Shown here piece by piece: positions 61,782 through 64,000 of a DNA stretch of 64,000 nucleotides. Below the pieces are notes generated by a model. It worked only from the letters and a program-made list of their open reading frames with translations. It had not been told where the DNA came from and did not search any database. The stretch comes from Treponema sp. Marseille-Q3903 (GTDB taxonomy: Bacteria > Spirochaetota > Spirochaetia > Treponematales > Treponemataceae). Position 1 is the first letter of the stretch. Every line of letters starts with the position of its first letter. The position numbers and the translations under genes were made by a program. The stretch is taken from assembly GCF_014334335.1 (NCBI RefSeq), contig NZ_JACSEU010000001.1:434001-498000 (forward strand), written 5' to 3'.

Positions 61782-64000
61782 TGTACAGGATTTTGACAGC
61801 TTAAAAATTAAGCTAGCTTCTCCGGAGACTATAAGGGCTTGGTCTTATGGTGAAGTTTTGAAACCTGAAACTATAAATTACAGAACACTTCGTCCTGAAA
61901 CTGAAGGTCTTTTCAGTGAAAAAATCTTTGGTACAACAAAGGAATGGGAATGTTACTGTGGAAAATTTAAATCTATTCGTTACAAAGGCGTTATTTGTGA
62001 CCGTTGTGGTGTTGAAGTAACTCATTTCAAAGTTCGCCGTGAACGAACAGGTCATATTGAACTTGCAGCTCCTGTAAGTCATATCTGGTATTATCGTTCC
62101 GTTCCAAGCCGCATGGGTCTTTTGCTTGACATGCAGGTTGCACAGCTTCGTTCTGTCCTTTACTACGAAAGGTACGTCGTGATTGAGCCGGGTGACACAG
62201 ATTTGAAAAAAGGCGAACTGCTTACAGAAGAAAAGTATCAGGATTGTGTTGAACATTATGGAAACTCTTTTGTTGCAGATATGGGTGCTGAGGCAATTAA
62301 AACTATGCTTGAACGCCTTGACCTCGATGAACTCGCAAAAGAGCTCCGTGCTAAGATGATTGAAAAAGGCGCAAAATCGGATAAGAGATTGCTTCGCCGT
62401 ATTGAAATTGTCGAAAATTTCCGAGCATCTGGAAATAAAGTTTCGTGGATGATTCTCGATGTAATTCCGGTAATTCCTCCAGAGCTTCGCCCTATGGTTC
62501 AGCTCGACGGTGGTCGTTTTGCGACATCGGATTTGAACGATTTGTACAGACGTGTGATAAACAGAAATAATCGTCTTAAGAGACTTCAGTCGCTTTCTGC
62601 TCCTGATATCATAATTCGCAATGAAAAACGCATGCTCCAGGAAGCTGTTGATGCGCTGTTCGACAACACAAAACGTAAGAGAGCCGTAAAAGGAGCTTCT
62701 AACCGTCCTCTTAAATCAATTTCTGATTTGCTCAAAGGTAAACAGGGACGTTTCCGATTGAACTTGCTTGGTAAACGTGTTGACTACTCAGGGCGTTCTG
62801 TAATTGTTGTTGGACCTGAATTAAAATTGTGGCAGTGCGGTCTTCCTACAAAAATGGCACTCGAATTGTTCAAGCCGTTTTTGATGAAAAAACTCGTCGA
62901 TAAGGACGTTGTTTGTAACATTAAAAAAGCAAAAATGCTCGTTGAACAGGAATCTCCGGAAGTTTATGCGATCCTTGACGAGGTTGTACGAGAGCATCCT
63001 GTTATGTTAAACCGAGCGCCAACTCTTCACCGACTTGGTATTCAGGCTTTTGAACCGGTTTTGGTAGAAGGTAAAGCTCTTAAGCTTCATCCTCTTGCTT
63101 GTAAAGCGTTTAACGCCGACTTTGATGGTGACCAGATGGCTATCCACGTTCCTCTTACACAGGCTGCACAGATGGAATGTTGGACATTGATGCTTTCTGC
63201 ACGTAACTTGCTTGACCCTGCTAACGGAAAGACAATCGTCGCTCCTTCTCAGGATATGGTACTTGGTATTTACTATATGACTGCCATTAAGCCGAATGCT
63301 AAAGGAACCGGAAAACGTTTTTCTACTCCTGAAGAAGTGCGAATGGCAGCTGAAGTCGGCGCAATTGAATGGCAGGCGCTCATAAAAGTTCCTGCTCCTA
63401 AAGATTCGTTCGACGCATCTTCTCTTAAAGTTAAAGGTGACGAAGGTTTTGTTCAGGGGACTCAGACTCCATTCAAAAAAGGAGATTTGATTGAAACTTC
63501 TGCCGGACGTCTTGCATTCAACGAAGCAATGCCTGATGAAATTGAATATGTAAACCGCCAGATGTTCGATAAATCTCTAAAAAAGATGATAGAACATGTT
63601 TATCATACGAAAGGTTCTTGGCTTACAATCAGGATGCATGACGCAATCAAAGATGTCGGTTACAAAAGCGCAACATTCTACGGTGCAACGCTTTGTATGA
63701 AAGATATCCTCGTGCCTGAAGCTAAGACTGAAATCATGAAAAAGGCTAACAAAGAAGCTGAAGATTACATCGCTCAGTATGAAAAAGGTGTCATCACCGG
63801 TGAAGAACGATATCAGAAAGTTACAAACCTTTGGGCTCGTACAAATGATAACTTGACTAAGATAATGATGGATAACCTTGAAAAAGATAAGCATGGATTC
63901 AATACAATCTACATGATGGCAAAATCAGGTGCCCGCGGTTCTCGCGGACAGATTTCGCAGCTTGCCGCAATGCGCGGTTTGATGACTAAGCCTAACGGAG
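61774..64000 (+). CDS. rpoC: RNA polymerase beta' subunit, 3' end outside window
   Basis: 742 codons are visible, open to the right edge. It starts at ATG 61774, with GGAGG seven nucleotides upstream inside the rpoB 3' end. The N-terminal zinc finger is [20 protein letters not shown]. The bridge and lid regions are followed by the catalytic [14 protein letters not shown] (Asp449, 451, 453) that binds the active-site Mg2+. The visible part is intact, without stops or insertions. Confidence 0.98.
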   Translation, partial: MRDVQDFDSLKIKLASPETIRAWSYGEVLKPETINYRTLRPETEGLFSEKIFGTTKEWECYCGKFKSIRYKGVICDRCGVEVTHFKVRRERTGHIELAAPVSHIWYYRSVPSRMGLLLDMQVAQLRSVLYYERYVVIEPGDTDLKKGELLTEEKYQDCVEHYGNSFVADMGAEAIKTMLERLDLDELAKELRAKMIEKGAKSDKRLLRRIEIVENFRASGNKVSWMILDVIPVIPPELRPMVQLDGGRFATSDLNDLYRRVINRNNRLKRLQSLSAPDIIIRNEKRMLQEAVDALFDNTKRKRAVKGASNRPLKSISDLLKGKQGRFRLNLLGKRVDYSGRSVIVVGPELKLWQCGLPTKMALELFKPFLMKKLVDKDVVCNIKKAKMLVEQESPEVYAILDEVVREHPVMLNRAPTLHRLGIQAFEPVLVEGKALKLHPLACKAFNADFDGDQMAIHVPLTQAAQMECWTLMLSARNLLDPANGKTIVAPSQDMVLGIYYMTAIKPNAKGTGKRFSTPEEVRMAAEVGAIEWQALIKVPAPKDSFDASSLKVKGDEGFVQGTQTPFKKGDLIETSAGRLAFNEAMPDEIEYVNRQMFDKSLKKMIEHVYHTKGSWLTIRMHDAIKDVGYKSATFYGATLCMKDILVPEAKTEIMKKANKEAEDYIAQYEKGVITGEERYQKVTNLWARTNDNLTKIMMDNLEKDKHGFNTIYMMAKSGARGSRGQISQLAAMRGLMTKPNG

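Overview
The window is about 64 kb of a low-GC spirochaete chromosome, most likely from the genus Treponema. The order tRNA-Thr, rpmG, tRNA-Trp, secE, nusG, rplK, rplA, rplJ, rplL, rpoB, rpoC matches the arrangement I know from Treponema. The hprK/ptsH/hibernation-factor neighbourhood, a TmpB-like cell-envelope protein, spirochaete-type lipoboxes and an RpoB with Asn at the rifampicin-site serine all agree. No transposase, integrase, phage gene or CRISPR array was found.

Layout. 0-15 kb is housekeeping: an HDOD protein cut by the left edge; trmH-like, a metal-site-less Fe-ADH homologue, flgM-like and rsmI on the minus strand; a sodium symporter and pyrE on plus; then a minus-strand run metK-nth-mscS-HD hydrolase-yhbY; a glycogen-binding domain protein, MgtC-like and Rossmann-like proteins and a DAACS transporter. 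The metK leader looks like a SAM-II/SAM-V-clan riboswitch.

15-42 kb is dominated by two paralogous giant lipoproteins (3337 and 3706 aa) built of about fifteen Ig-like modules, an EF-hand-like loop, an IPT/TIG-like domain and a variable propeller-like tip. Each is preceded by the same promoter, a ~115-nt leader and a small hydrophobic ORF. Between them lie fic, a solitary beta-class adenine methyltransferase and a DUF1015 gene. Remnants of rpoN, the methyltransferase gene and the DUF1015 gene around copy B show that the block arose by a tandem duplication of about 15.7 kb ending inside rpoN, followed by deletions at roughly 10-bp microhomologies.

42-54 kb holds rpoN, an HPF-like factor, hprK-ptsH, lexA, holA, a PC4/YdbC-like protein, two envelope proteins, a Nudix hydrolase, a cytidylate-kinase-like protein, pgsA, radA, a candidate ~100-nt small RNA, cysE, a cysS fragment and a DUF488 gene. 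54-64 kb is the translation/transcription supercluster; rpoC runs off the right edge.

A recurring signal is a near-consensus -10 (often with a -35 at 17 nt) ending only 6-8 nt before the start codon, without Shine-Dalgarno: rsmI, the Rossmann-like gene, the DAACS gene, fic, DUF1015, rpoN, hprK and pgsA. These are probably leaderless mRNAs, and the pattern corrects several gene starts.
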